64,000 bases of DNA from Oscillospiraceae bacterium (GTDB taxonomy: Bacteria; Bacillota; Clostridia; Oscillospirales; CAG-272): assembly GCA_015063845.1 (NCBI GenBank), contig SVTJ01000002.1:181066-245065 (forward strand). The letters are read 5' to 3'. Below are positions 26,354 through 35,115 of this stretch, piece after piece; positions within the stretch are counted from its first letter, which is position 1; the number at the start of each line of letters is the position of its first letter. The notes beneath the pieces were generated by a model. The model made no database searches and was not told the origin of the DNA. It saw nothing but the letters and a program-made list of their open reading frames with translations. The position numbers were made by a program, and so were the translations under genes.

Positions 26354-27730
26354 TTATTCTTCGTCAGCCTCTGCGACCTTCATCATAACGGCGCACTCTA
26401 TGCGCTTCTTGAAAAGCTCGCAGCCGTATTTGTATACTCCGCCGATGCTTCCCGTTGCGTGGTATGCGTTCGCGGCGCAGCCACCCGAGCAATAAAGTCT
26501 TGCCCAGCAGTCCTTACATTCGGGTCTCGCGTAGGCATTGCAGGAGCGGAACTCGTCCTGAACGGCGGTGTTCTTGACACCGTCCCACACGTTGCCGAGG
26601 CTGTATTTGGGGTCACCAACAAATTGGTGGCAGGGATAGAGCTCTCCCCAAGGAGTAACTGCCATATATTCCGTTCCAGAGCCACAGCCCGTAATTCTCT
26701 TGTAGATGCACGGACCGTTCTTGAGATCAAGCATATAGTGATAGAATGTAAAGGGACGTCCCTCACGCTTTCTCTTTATCATTTCATTTGCGAGTATCTC
26801 GTACTGTTCAAAGAGAAGGGGAAGGTCCTCTTCCGTAAGAGCATAAGGATCGTCGGGCGGGCACACTACGGGCTCCATGCTGAGCTCGGTAAATCCAAGG
26901 TCAGCCATATGGAATATATCGTTTGTGAAGTCCACGTTGTTGTGTGTAAAGGTTCCGCGCATATAATAGTTTTTGCCCTCGCGAGCATCTACGAGCTTTC
27001 TGAATTTGGGTACGATAGTCTCATAGCTTCCGCGTCCTGCGTGGTCGACACGGAAATGGTCGTTTATCTCTTTTCTTCCGTCAAGGCTGAGCACTACGTT
27101 GCTCATCTCACGATTGCAAAAATCTATCACGTCATCGTCGATAAGCACGCCGTTTGTCGTGAGAGTGAAGCGGAAGTTTTTGTTGTGCTGTTTTTCAACG
27201 CTTCTCGCGTAAGCTACCAGCTGTTTTACCACATCCCAGTTCATTAGCGGCTCGCCGCCGAAGAAGTCGACCTCAAGATTGCGTCTCGTTCCCGAGTTTG
27301 CGATAAGAAAATCAAACGCCTGCTTGCCGACCTCAAAGCTCATAAGAGCTCGCTCGCCCTGATATTTGCCCTGACTTGCAAAGCAATAGGAGCAGCTGAG
27401 ATTACACGTATGAGCAACGTGCAGACAAAGCGCCTTTACGACCTTACTGTTGTTCTTATAGTCGGTCGCAAGACCCTCGTAGATGTCCTTGGAGAACAGC
27501 TTACCCGCTTTTTCGAGTGCCTTTACGTCCTCAAGGCATTCCAGCACCTCTGCCTCGTTTACGTCGGGCAGATGCGCATATTTTTCGGTTATGATCTTGA
27601 CGATATTCTTTTGTGTCTCCGTCTTATACAAAGCTATTACGTCGTATGCGACCTCATCGACTGTATGTACAGAGCCCGAGCATGTGTCAAGCACTATATT
27701 GTATCCGTTAAGCTTATATTGATGTACCAT
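26354..27730 (-). CDS. scfB: SCIFF peptide radical-SAM maturase
   Basis: 458 residues. N-terminal peptide-recognition domain (about 1-95), radical SAM core with CxxxCxxC at Cys109, Cys113, Cys116, GGEPLMNW and TTNGVLI, then a SPASM domain with two cysteine groups (CGSGTEYMAV, YPCHQF, ARPECKDCWARLYCSGGCA, YGCELF). Forms thioether crosslinks from Cys to Thr in the SCIFF peptide. The substrate gene scfA lies 71 bases upstream. Confidence 0.95.
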   Translation of the reverse strand: MVHQYKLNGYNIVLDTCSGSVHTVDEVAYDVIALYKTETQKNIVKIITEKYAHLPDVNEAEVLECLEDVKALEKAGKLFSKDIYEGLATDYKNNSKVVKALCLHVAHTCNLSCSYCFASQGKYQGERALMSFEVGKQAFDFLIANSGTRRNLEVDFFGGEPLMNWDVVKQLVAYARSVEKQHNKNFRFTLTTNGVLIDDDVIDFCNREMSNVVLSLDGRKEINDHFRVDHAGRGSYETIVPKFRKLVDAREGKNYYMRGTFTHNNVDFTNDIFHMADLGFTELSMEPVVCPPDDPYALTEEDLPLLFEQYEILANEMIKRKREGRPFTFYHYMLDLKNGPCIYKRITGCGSGTEYMAVTPWGELYPCHQFVGDPKYSLGNVWDGVKNTAVQDEFRSCNAYARPECKDCWARLYCSGGCAANAYHATGSIGGVYKYGCELFKKRIECAVMMKVAEADEE

Positions 27731-27755
27731 ATGTAACTCCTTATATATAATGCGA

Positions 27756-27781
27756 AACGCTGTCTTTTAAAAGACAGCGTT
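27756..27781. terminator. Perfect 26-bp palindrome between scfA and scfB
   Basis: Arm AACGCTGTCTTTT and its exact complement without spacer. No U tract follows on the minus strand, so it may protect or attenuate the transcript, giving more scfA than scfB (inference). Confidence 0.65.
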
Positions 27782-27801
27782 CATATCAGAAAGATCAAAG
27801 C

Positions 27802-27945
27802 TTATTTCTGATTTTCGCATTGCTGATTTGCAACGCCGCAAGAGGTCTTGCAAGCAGACTGGCAGGAGGTCTGGCACTCGCCGCAACCGCCGTTTTCAAC
27901 AGTCTTTGCAACATCCTTTGTTTCGATAGTCTTAATTCTGCTCAT
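27802..27945 (-). CDS. scfA: SCIFF ranthipeptide precursor
   Basis: 47 codons, ATG at 27945 to TAA at 27804-27802. The peptide starts MSRIKTIETKDVAKT and has exactly six cysteines at 21, 24, 28, 32, 36 and 43, the six-cysteines-in-forty-five pattern. The ACKTSC core holds the usual acceptor/donor residues. Leader helix region is 1-18. It lies directly upstream of its maturase scfB and has its own strong promoter. Confidence 0.95.
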   Translation of the reverse strand: MSRIKTIETKDVAKTVENGGCGECQTSCQSACKTSCGVANQQCENQK

Positions 27946-28007
27946 GATAAAATCTTCGCTTTCTTTGGTATTTTTGGGCGGAACACTCTCCGCTCTTATT
28001 TGAATTT

Positions 28008-28036
28008 ATTATATCACAACGCAAAAATAATGTCAA
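28008..28036 (-). promoter_or_regulatory. Promoter of scfA operon
   Basis: Minus strand consensus TTGACA, 17 bases, TATAAT. The leader to scfA (about 55 nt) has a small GCGGA/TCCGC hairpin. Confidence 0.85.
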
Positions 28037-28093
28037 TAGAAATCAGCAAAAACATTGTTTTTAGCGAACGTCTTTTTAGTGTTGCGGCATTAT

Positions 28094-28657
28094 TCAGCTT
28101 TGCTTTTTGAAATATCCGCTCTCTGCCTGACATACGGGGCACTTAATGGGAGCATCCTTTGCGGTGACTACGTATCCGCAGTTAAGACATATCCATTTTG
28201 TTTCGGCGGAGTTTGAGGTAAGAAGAGTTTTATCCTCAATGGAATTATAGTATTGCATATATCTCTCTTCGTGTCTACGCTCTATTTCTCCTACGCGCTC
28301 AAACAGTCCCGCCAAAAATTCAAAGCCTTCCTCTCGGGCGTCGCGTGCAAAATCGGCATACATAGTCGCCCATTCGTAATGCTCACCCATTGCCGCGTTT
28401 TTGAGATTGTGCTCGGTGTCCTGCCATCCGCCGAGAAAACGAAACCATATCTCGGCGTGCTCCTTCTCGTTGTCTGCCGTTTCGCAAAAAATATCGGCTA
28501 CTTCGATAAGCCCTTGACGCCTTGCGTGCTGCTCAAACCATTTGTATTTGAGATACGCTCGCGACTCTCCCGCAAGTGCTGTGTTCAGATTTTGTTCGGT
28601 CTTTGTTCCCTTGAGTGACTCAGCACCTCTGCCGTCGATCTTGTAATAAAGCTCCAT
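28094..28657 (-). CDS. rbr: Rubrerythrin
   Basis: 187 residues. Ferritin-like diiron domain (about 15-140) with ExxH patterns (LAGESRAYLKY, DNEKEHAEIWF, EIERRHEERY) and a C-terminal rubredoxin-like domain CLNCGYV...CPVCQAESGYF. Reduces peroxide in anaerobes. Ends a few bases before the scfA promoter region. Confidence 0.92.
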   Translation of the reverse strand: MELYYKIDGRGAESLKGTKTEQNLNTALAGESRAYLKYKWFEQHARRQGLIEVADIFCETADNEKEHAEIWFRFLGGWQDTEHNLKNAAMGEHYEWATMYADFARDAREEGFEFLAGLFERVGEIERRHEERYMQYYNSIEDKTLLTSNSAETKWICLNCGYVVTAKDAPIKCPVCQAESGYFKKQS

Positions 28658-28726
28658 ATTATTTCTCCTTTACAAAGTATTTCCAATAGTATTATCCGCA
28701 AAAAATGTACGTCGTATTCAAAAAAC

Positions 28727-28755
28727 TTGACAAAGAACAAAATGGAGTATATAAT
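28727..28755 (+). promoter_or_regulatory. Promoter of luxS
   Basis: TTGACA, 17 bases, TATAAT. Confidence 0.85.
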
Positions 28756-28784
28756 ATTATTACAAAATAAAAAGGGGCAAAAAA

Positions 28785-29243
28785 ATGAGAAGGATAACAA
28801 GCTTTTCGGTCGACCACGACCTTATTGGAAAAGGAATATATATTTCAAGAATAGACGGAGATATCACAACCTACGATATGAGAACTCGCGTACCCAACGC
28901 GGGAGACTATATGGATAATCTCACGATGCACTCGCTTGAGCATATGTTCGCGACGTATATTCGCAACTCCGATATAGGCGATAGCGTTATTTATTTCGGA
29001 CCTATGGGATGTCGCACGGGCTTTTATCTGCTTGTCAGAGATATAGCTCCCGAGAGAGTGCTTGACGAGGTCAAAAAAGCACTTTTCGGCATAGCCGAGG
29101 AAGCGACACAGATGTTTGGCGCGGAGCGTAAGGAATGCGGAAACTACAAAGAGCTCTCGCTCGATGCCGCGAAGCGCGAGGCAAGGGAATATCTTGCCGT
29201 GCTTGACGCCGACACTAACGGTTTTAAATATCCAACAGAATGA
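28785..29243 (+). CDS. luxS: S-ribosylhomocysteine lyase
   Basis: 152 residues, standard length. Zinc site HSLEH (His49, His53) and the C-terminal ECGNY cysteine; catalytic Cys76 in GPMGCRTGFY. Converts S-ribosylhomocysteine to homocysteine and the AI-2 precursor. Monocistronic, ending at palindrome d. Confidence 0.96.
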   Translation: MRRITSFSVDHDLIGKGIYISRIDGDITTYDMRTRVPNAGDYMDNLTMHSLEHMFATYIRNSDIGDSVIYFGPMGCRTGFYLLVRDIAPERVLDEVKKALFGIAEEATQMFGAERKECGNYKELSLDAAKREAREYLAVLDADTNGFKYPTE

Positions 29244-29250
29244 CAAGTTA

Positions 29251-29280
29251 AAGGGGAGCTTCTTTTGAGAAGCTCCCCTT
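29251..29280. terminator. Palindrome family member d
   Basis: Perfect 13-bp arms AAGGGGAGCTTCT with a 4-base spacer, between convergent luxS and serine hydrolase genes. No U tract. Confidence 0.75.
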
Positions 29281-29296
29281 GCTCGTTGTTGTATCC

Positions 29297-30409
29297 CTAT
29301 TCTGCAAGTCCTTCGTAGAGACAATTGCGTAGCTCGGGATGTATCTTGCCGTAGGCATAGCCACAGCCCTTGATGTGAGTACCGAAATACATTGCGATGC
29401 GGTTATCCGTATCTATCATAACGAACGCAGCCGCCGCACCGTCCCAGCCCATCTCGCCAACGGGAGAGAGACTGAACGACAGCTCGGGACGCATATGAGT
29501 ACGACAGCAAAGTCCCCAGCCGTAGCCGTATTTTGCAAAGTCGTCGAGCGCCTTGTCACAGAGCCTGTTCTGCTTCATCATCTCGATAGTTTCGGGGCGG
29601 AGAAGCACGTATCCGTCCTTTGTCGTGCCGCCGCAGGCAACGGTTGTTATTATCTTGATATACTCGTCAACCGTTGCGAAAAGACCTGCACCTCCGCTGT
29701 CATAGTCGTGAGAAAGCCAATATGGATTAGCGGTCTCTATAAGAGTAGACTTCGCAATTCCGCTTCTGTATGAATACATAGCGGAGAAGCGAGATCTTTG
29801 CTCGTCATTAGGTCTGAAGCCCATATCCACGATACCGAGCGGCTCGAATATATTCTTTTGCAGATAGTCGGAGTAACGCATACCGCTCGCTACTTCAACG
29901 ACAGCCGCAAGCACGTCGTGACAAAAGCTGTACTTATATCTCGTTCCGGGTTCAAAGCACAGCGGCTTTTTCGCCATCGCGCGAACAAGTCCGAGTGTGC
30001 TCCTGTCAGTCGCCTCCACTATGTTGGGAGATTTAAGATCGTAGTCCAAGCCGCCCGTCATAGTAAACAGATGAACTATTTTCATCGTCTCCTTTGCGGG
30101 GGTAATGCTTCCGTCCTTGTTTTGCACGGTCAAATGCTCAAACTCGGGAATGTATTTTGATACGGGATCATTTATGTCGATAAGTCCGCGCTCCACCAAT
30201 CTCATTGCGGCAATACAGTTGATTACCTTTGTGGCTGAGAATATCCAATAGATGTCCTTGTTGGATATCGGGACCTTCTTTTCGGCATCGGAGTGACCTA
30301 CCATTTTTCGATATATCGTCTCGCCGTCCTTTGTAACAATAAGGTCGGCCATAGGAAAATCGACCTCGGTAAGCATGTCCATAAGCTGATCAAGCTTTTC
30401 GAAATTCAT
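29297..30409 (-). CDS. Beta-lactamase-fold serine hydrolase
   Basis: 370 residues, no signal peptide. SxxK motif FSATK (Ser58-Lys61) and a Tyr motif at YKYSFCH (YxN changed to YSF), with GGAGLFATVDEY and a C-terminal GWDGAAAAFVMID strand replacing the KTG box. Family covers class C lactamase-like esterases and D-aminopeptidases; absence of export suggests a cytoplasmic esterase. Confidence 0.82.
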   Translation of the reverse strand: MNFEKLDQLMDMLTEVDFPMADLIVTKDGETIYRKMVGHSDAEKKVPISNKDIYWIFSATKVINCIAAMRLVERGLIDINDPVSKYIPEFEHLTVQNKDGSITPAKETMKIVHLFTMTGGLDYDLKSPNIVEATDRSTLGLVRAMAKKPLCFEPGTRYKYSFCHDVLAAVVEVASGMRYSDYLQKNIFEPLGIVDMGFRPNDEQRSRFSAMYSYRSGIAKSTLIETANPYWLSHDYDSGGAGLFATVDEYIKIITTVACGGTTKDGYVLLRPETIEMMKQNRLCDKALDDFAKYGYGWGLCCRTHMRPELSFSLSPVGEMGWDGAAAAFVMIDTDNRIAMYFGTHIKGCGYAYGKIHPELRNCLYEGLAE

Positions 30410-30441
30410 ATCGGTGCTCCTTTTGATTTGTTATTCAGCTT

Positions 30442-30470
30442 ATTATACACCCGTTGACTGCGCGTGTCAA
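30442..30470 (-). promoter_or_regulatory. Promoter of serine hydrolase gene
   Basis: Minus strand TTGACA, 17 bases, TATAAT; overlaps the stop of the upstream gene. Confidence 0.8.
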
Positions 30471-30829
30471 GCATTAAATCTCTCAGAGGCTAATTCAAGC
30501 GCCCTATGTCTCATACGAAATGCACTTCTGCGGGAAATACCCAAAAGGTCGGCGCACTTTTCGGTCGATTCTTCCTTTATGTAGTGATAATAAAGGAACA
30601 GCTTTTCGTCGGAGTTGGGCATTTCAAGTATGAAATGTCGCACCTCGAACATTTTTGCCCGAGCGAGCGGTATTTCATTCATCAGATGCTTTTCGGCATC
30701 GTCGATATCGTCTGCAAGGAAGTCTCTGCAATATTTTTCAAGACGCAGTAGCTTTTTGTTTAAAGCATAGGTCTTTAAGTAACTTTCAACTTTTATTTTT
30801 TCTTTTTCGCCTATTGGCTTACGCGGCAT
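30467..30829 (-). CDS. Sigma-70 region-4-like HTH protein (ArpU/DUF1492-like)
   Basis: 120 residues. The C-terminal half has a clear HTH (STEKCADLLGISRRSAFRMR) after a YYHYIKE segment, as in phage late regulators and sigma region 4. The N-terminal half is helical and charged. No region 2, so it is not a full sigma factor. It follows a zinc-ribbon gene by 28 bases; no phage genes surround it. Confidence 0.6.
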   Translation of the reverse strand: MPRKPIGEKEKIKVESYLKTYALNKKLLRLEKYCRDFLADDIDDAEKHLMNEIPLARAKMFEVRHFILEMPNSDEKLFLYYHYIKEESTEKCADLLGISRRSAFRMRHRALELASERFNA

Positions 30830-30857
30830 TGATGTCCTCTCTTTCTTAAGTAGTTTT

Positions 30858-31073
30858 TTACGTAATGTTTATTAAAACGTGTCCGAGCTTATCCTCATCG
30901 CTTGCGCACTCAGCGCAGAGTGGATACAGCGGTGTTCGGATTATCAGGTCGGAAACGTAAAGCTTTTTGTTGCATTTTCCGCATATACATATAAGCTTTC
31001 CGCCGTTTGAACGGTCTCCCGAGTAGGCGGGGCAGCTGGCTGAGCAGAAAAACCTGCCACATATTTCACACAT
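30858..31073 (-). CDS. Small zinc-ribbon protein
   Basis: 71 residues with CEICGRFFCSASC near the N-terminus, CICGKCNKK in the middle and LCAECASDED at the C-terminus, enough cysteines for two zinc sites. The ATG at 31073 lies 14 bases after GGAGG and directly after an in-frame TAA. Probably binds zinc and a protein or nucleic acid partner; function unknown. Shares an operon with the sigma-like gene. Confidence 0.65.
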   Translation of the reverse strand: MCEICGRFFCSASCPAYSGDRSNGGKLICICGKCNKKLYVSDLIIRTPLYPLCAECASDEDKLGHVLINIT

Positions 31074-31100
31074 TTATTCACTAATCACCTCCTTGAGTAT

Positions 31101-31129
31101 ATTATATCGGATTTCCGAACTATTGTCAA
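31101..31129 (-). promoter_or_regulatory. Promoter of zinc-ribbon/sigma-like operon
   Basis: Minus strand TTGACA, 17 bases, TATAAT. Confidence 0.85.
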
Positions 31130-31151
31130 TATACGATTTCGAATTTTCGAA
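31107..31151. promoter_or_regulatory. Palindromic operators around the promoter
   Basis: TCGGATTTCCGA (31107-31118) fills the spacer between -10 and -35. TTCGAATTTTCGAA (31138-31151) lies just upstream of the -35 box. Together they look like a repressor-type control region; the regulator is unknown. Confidence 0.55.
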
Positions 31152-31297
31152 AGTTTGTGAAGTGTGCGAAAATAGTGGTGCAAAAAGCAAAAAATTGGAT
31201 ATGTAACATACAAAAACGAGAGCAAAGAGATGTATTTAGGACAGTTGCTTATATTTATGGGTTGATATTTTAAAGTCCTATGGGGCGTAAAGCAAAC

Positions 31298-31335
31298 AAA
31301 AAGCCGCTGTTCCTTTCGTGGAACAGCAGCTTTTT
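31298..31335 (-). terminator. Terminator of zinc-ribbon membrane protein gene
   Basis: Stem GCTGTTC/GAACAGC extended by AAAAAGC/GCTTTTTT, directly after the stop codon at 31336. Confidence 0.85.
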
Positions 31336-31743
31336 TCAGCCCTTGACGGAAAACCTATGTTTACAGCGTGGGCATATAACGGTGTGCACGCCCTTTGCTT
31401 TTGGCAAGCGGAGCGTTGCCTTGCAGGCAGGACACTTGCGGTACACGTGCGTTTTTCTGTCTTTGAATTTATTTTTTCTAAGCTTGAAAAAATTGCAGAA
31501 TTTTTCGTTCTCAAGGCGGCGCTTGGCGACTTTTCTTGACATCATTCGCCAGATTATCACAACAAAGAGAGTTATTGCCACCAACCATGATATGAGGTCG
31601 AAAAATACGTTATCGATGAACAGGGTCAAAACAGTATAAAGAAGAACGATAACGACGTATATTATCATCAAGCAATTTCCAAGCTTGTCGGCTCCGTTGC
31701 GGCCGTACATAAAGCGGTACATTGCCGATTTTATCTTTCCCAT
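31336..31743 (-). CDS. Two-TM membrane protein with C-terminal zinc ribbon
   Basis: 135 residues from the ATG at 31743, which follows AAGGAAG. Two hydrophobic segments (about 25-45 and 50-70), a basic stretch, and a CPACKATLRLP...CPRCKHRFSV zinc ribbon at the C-terminus, facing the cytoplasm by the positive-inside rule. Similar small proteins are common and uncharacterised in Clostridia. Confidence 0.7.
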   Translation of the reverse strand: MGKIKSAMYRFMYGRNGADKLGNCLMIIYVVIVLLYTVLTLFIDNVFFDLISWLVAITLFVVIIWRMMSRKVAKRRLENEKFCNFFKLRKNKFKDRKTHVYRKCPACKATLRLPKAKGVHTVICPRCKHRFSVKG

Positions 31744-31766
31744 AATGATTCTTCCTTTTCGTTGTA

Positions 31767-31800
31767 TCAAGCCAATACGCCACGCGGCGTATTGGCTTGA
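31767..31800. terminator. Hairpin at the 3' end of the ABC transporter gene
   Basis: Perfect 15-bp arms TCAAGCCAATACGCC and complement, 10 bases after the ABC stop. A T run follows only on the plus strand. Confidence 0.65.
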
Positions 31801-31810
31801 GTTTTTATAT

Positions 31811-34800
31811 TTATTCTGTGCGAAGCGCTTCTACGGGGTCTTTCTTTGCAGCGATCCTCGAGGGGAGAAGTCCTGCGATGAGCGTCAGAAGCATACTGAT
31901 GAGTATGAGCGCAATAGCACCGCCCCAGGGCAGAAGAGCGTTGAGGCTGCTTATTCCCGTAACGGCATGGAGTATCGGGTTAGCAATAAGACAGATGAGC
32001 AGGGTAGATATGATACCGAACAGACCTGCCGCAAGACCGACGATAAGCGTTTCCGCGTTGAATACTCTCGATATATCCTTCTTGGATGCACCGATAGAAC
32101 GCAGTATACCGATCTCCTTTGTACGCTCGAGAACGGAGATATAGGTGATGATACCTATCATTATCGAGGAAACGATAAGAGAGATGGATACGAACGCTAT
32201 AAGAACGTAAGAAATAACGTTGATGATAAGCGAAACAGAGGACATCATAACTCCAACGAGGTCATTGTACTGTACCTTGTCGAGCTCGTTTTCGCGAGTG
32301 TCGTTGTAGTTTTTGATAAATGCTTCAATCTTATCCTTGGACTCAAAGTCCTTAGCGTAGAAGTTGATCGACGCGGGAGTTGCTTTTTCAGCATCTCCGA
32401 GGAGCTTGAGTGTGGAATCGTAGGTCGCATCCGTCTGAGGAGCCAAGTTGTAGAGGGTTTCTTCAAGAGTGATGAATTCCTTGTCCTCTGCTTTCATAGT
32501 GGAAAGCAATGCAACGAATATTTCCTTGTTAACGCTCATTTCCTTGAGGGAAGCAGACATATTCGTATATATGGGATTCATTGTTTCCTGTCCCGCAAGA
32601 GTAGCAAGGCTCGGAATATCAATAGGCATTTCTTCGCTTGCAGGTATACCGTTTACCAATACCCACTTCTGCTCCATTGTCATAATAGGCATTATCAAGG
32701 TGAGGTTGTCGGAGGTTATGTCGATCTTGTTCTCAAACATCTGCTCCAAAGCGCCGTAAAGCATATCTATACGAGGATCGTTTCTAGCTGTTGTGAGCAT
32801 TGCGTTTACTATCTGGATCTGATTTTCGATCGGCATAAGAAGGAACATCTCACCAAAGCTCGTTTCGGTCACGTTAAGTCTTGATGAAAACTCCGGAGTG
32901 TCCTTTATCATAGTCGTCATATACGCATAGAATTGTTCCATCGTTGCATCATCTATCTTTTCGATGAGCTCATGAATGGTCTCGGGCGTATACTTGGTTC
33001 TCTCGAATTTCAAGCCCGTGAGGACGTTATGGTTGGGAGTTGCCTTCTGCTGATTGATGACCTCACTCTTTGTGTTGAGGTCGAGTATCATATCGGTAAG
33101 TCCCTTGGTGTATCCGATAGCACCTGAAATGGAAGTTGCGCTAACTCCTTCCTTAGGACGGATTATTCCCGAGATAACAAGCTCGGTGCCGTTTTCGGTG
33201 ACAAACTTTGCCTGGTCAAAACCAACGTCTTTACGCATATCGTTCCAGATGTTGTGCGTAGCTCCGTCGTCGGTCGAATAGGTGTTGTTTGTCTTGTAGT
33301 AGAAGTCCTGAGTGTTGAGCATATAGAACTTCATACCGAGGAAGTCGTCGAGCGTGTACTCCTGCATATGCGCGGATTCATACTCTCCGCCCTGCATGAG
33401 ATTCTTCATTACTTCCTCAAGCTCATCCTGAGGAAGAACGCCGAGCATGTAGAGTGTCATCTTGCTTATCTGGTTGTTCTTGTTGATGACGAGAACTACC
33501 TCGTTGGGCTTTGTGGGCCAATGGCTGCCCTCGCCGACAAGCTCGTACTGCTGCTCAAGAAGCTCCTGGTTGTTTATCATTTCCGACATTACCGAGAAGC
33601 CGCCTATCGTATCCATCATTTCGCTGATGCCTGCGAATTGGCTTCCCATATTGTCGAATATTTCCGTGGGGCTGACCTGCGTCTTACCGTCCGCGGTGAA
33701 CACCTGAAGATCGAAGTCGTAGGTGTACTGAATATCGCTGACCGAGCCTTCGATCTCGTCGTAATGCTCTTCGATATATGCCTTGAACTTTGTGAGGTCA
33801 TTGCTAACGGTTGCTGACATTGCCGACATCATCGTTCCAAGCGAGTCGTCAACGTAGATCTTGTTGGGGTCTATCTCGCCCTCAAGCTCTGAGACCTCCA
33901 TCATTGCGGTCATCATCGCCGCCATATCCTGCGATTCTCTTTGAATGGAGAGGGGATAGGTGGATAGTGTATCCTCCTGAACCTGGTCGATATACGCCTG
34001 AATACCGTTGGAGAGTGAGAGAATAAGAGCGATACCGATAATACCGATACTTCCCGCAAAGCTCGTCAATATAGTTCTTGCTTTTTTTGTGAGAAGGTTA
34101 TTAAAGGAAAGTGAAAGCGCGGTGAGGAAGGACATGTTCTTTTTCTTTGCCTTCTTCTTTGCGTTCTTTTTGTCCTTTTTCGAGGGCTTTTTGACCTCGG
34201 TGACTTCGACTGCCTCTTCGTCGTGCTCGATCTCAAAGGGATCGGTGTCTTCGATAACAAGACCGTCACTGAGCTTTACGATTCTCGTTGAATACTGCTC
34301 TGCAAGCTCGGGGTTGTGCGTTACCATAATGACCAGCTTTTCCTGTGCGACCTCTTTGAGAAGGTCCATTATCTGAACGCTGGTCTGCGTGTCGAGAGCA
34401 CCCGTAGGCTCGTCGGCGAGAAGGATATCGGGATTGTTTACAAGAGCGCGGGCGATAGCCACTCTCTGCATCTGACCGCCCGACATCTGGTTTGGCTTTT
34501 TGTTTATCTGGTCGCCAAGACCGACCTTTTTGAGCGCTTCGATTGCTCTTGCGCGGCGTTCTGCTTTGGAAACGCCCGAAAGAGTAAGAGCGAGCTCAAC
34601 GTTGGAGAGAACTGTTTGGTGGGGAATGAGGTTGTAGCTCTGGAAAACGAAACCTATGGAGTGGTTTCTGTACGTATCCCAATCCGCATCCTCGAAAAGC
34701 TTTGTGGACTTTCCGTTGATAATGAGGTCTCCGCTCGTATATCTGTCAAGACCGCCGACGATATTAAGAAGGGTGGTCTTTCCACAGCCCGACGCGCCGA

Positions 34801-34909
34801 GAATTGAAACGAATTCGTTTTCTCTGAACGTCAAGCTGACGCCGCTAAGCGCATGTACGGTAGAATCGCCCTCGCCGTACTGCTTGCGTATATCTTTTAA
34901 TTCAAGCAT
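31811..34909 (-). CDS. Fused ABC ATPase/FtsX-type permease (MacB-like)
   Basis: 1032 residues. ATPase domain (1-230) with Walker A GASGCGKTT (38-46), signature MSGGQMQRV and Walker B ILLADEPTGALD. Then a lysine-rich linker (about 238-258), a transmembrane helix (about 280-300), a large extracellular region of about 550 residues and three C-terminal helices in an FtsX/MacB domain (ERTKEIGILRSIGASKKDI). Order ATPase-permease matches MacB, but the extracellular part is far larger. It likely moves a lipid-linked or peptide cargo, or transmits force to a cell-wall enzyme (inference). Confidence 0.88.
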   Translation of the reverse strand: MLELKDIRKQYGEGDSTVHALSGVSLTFRENEFVSILGASGCGKTTLLNIVGGLDRYTSGDLIINGKSTKLFEDADWDTYRNHSIGFVFQSYNLIPHQTVLSNVELALTLSGVSKAERRARAIEALKKVGLGDQINKKPNQMSGGQMQRVAIARALVNNPDILLADEPTGALDTQTSVQIMDLLKEVAQEKLVIMVTHNPELAEQYSTRIVKLSDGLVIEDTDPFEIEHDEEAVEVTEVKKPSKKDKKNAKKKAKKKNMSFLTALSLSFNNLLTKKARTILTSFAGSIGIIGIALILSLSNGIQAYIDQVQEDTLSTYPLSIQRESQDMAAMMTAMMEVSELEGEIDPNKIYVDDSLGTMMSAMSATVSNDLTKFKAYIEEHYDEIEGSVSDIQYTYDFDLQVFTADGKTQVSPTEIFDNMGSQFAGISEMMDTIGGFSVMSEMINNQELLEQQYELVGEGSHWPTKPNEVVLVINKNNQISKMTLYMLGVLPQDELEEVMKNLMQGGEYESAHMQEYTLDDFLGMKFYMLNTQDFYYKTNNTYSTDDGATHNIWNDMRKDVGFDQAKFVTENGTELVISGIIRPKEGVSATSISGAIGYTKGLTDMILDLNTKSEVINQQKATPNHNVLTGLKFERTKYTPETIHELIEKIDDATMEQFYAYMTTMIKDTPEFSSRLNVTETSFGEMFLLMPIENQIQIVNAMLTTARNDPRIDMLYGALEQMFENKIDITSDNLTLIMPIMTMEQKWVLVNGIPASEEMPIDIPSLATLAGQETMNPIYTNMSASLKEMSVNKEIFVALLSTMKAEDKEFITLEETLYNLAPQTDATYDSTLKLLGDAEKATPASINFYAKDFESKDKIEAFIKNYNDTRENELDKVQYNDLVGVMMSSVSLIINVISYVLIAFVSISLIVSSIMIGIITYISVLERTKEIGILRSIGASKKDISRVFNAETLIVGLAAGLFGIISTLLICLIANPILHAVTGISSLNALLPWGGAIALILISMLLTLIAGLLPSRIAAKKDPVEALRTE

Positions 34910-35029
34910 CTGTGTGCTTCCTCCAAAAAATAAAAATACTACTACGCAATAATGATAACACTATTTTGTTACATTTACATATATTTTAATAAAACATTTT
35001 GTGAAGTTGCGTGATGATTATGTGAACTT

Positions 35030-35073
35030 ACCTGCTTTTTTGGAAAAAGAAAAGTAGGTAAAAGAAAACTAAA
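35030..35073. repeat. TTTAGTTTTCTTTT repeat, copy 1
   Basis: On the minus strand TTTAGTTTTCTTTT is followed by ACCTACTTTTCTTTTT. A close copy lies at 37797-37841. Both are 40-110 bases downstream of a palindrome family member. The rest of 34910-35115 is A/T-rich with no gene. Confidence 0.6.
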
Positions 35074-35115
35074 GTGTTGGTTTGTGCTTCAAATTAGCAT
35101 TTGTTTAAAAAGTTT

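Noticed and set aside
30467..31073. Prophage remnant
   Set aside because: The ArpU-like HTH is phage-like, but no integrase, capsid or attachment repeats lie nearby.
31685..32884. A 399-codon plus-strand frame opposite the ABC transporter
   Set aside because: Shadow of the FtsX region; repetitive charged product and no start signal.
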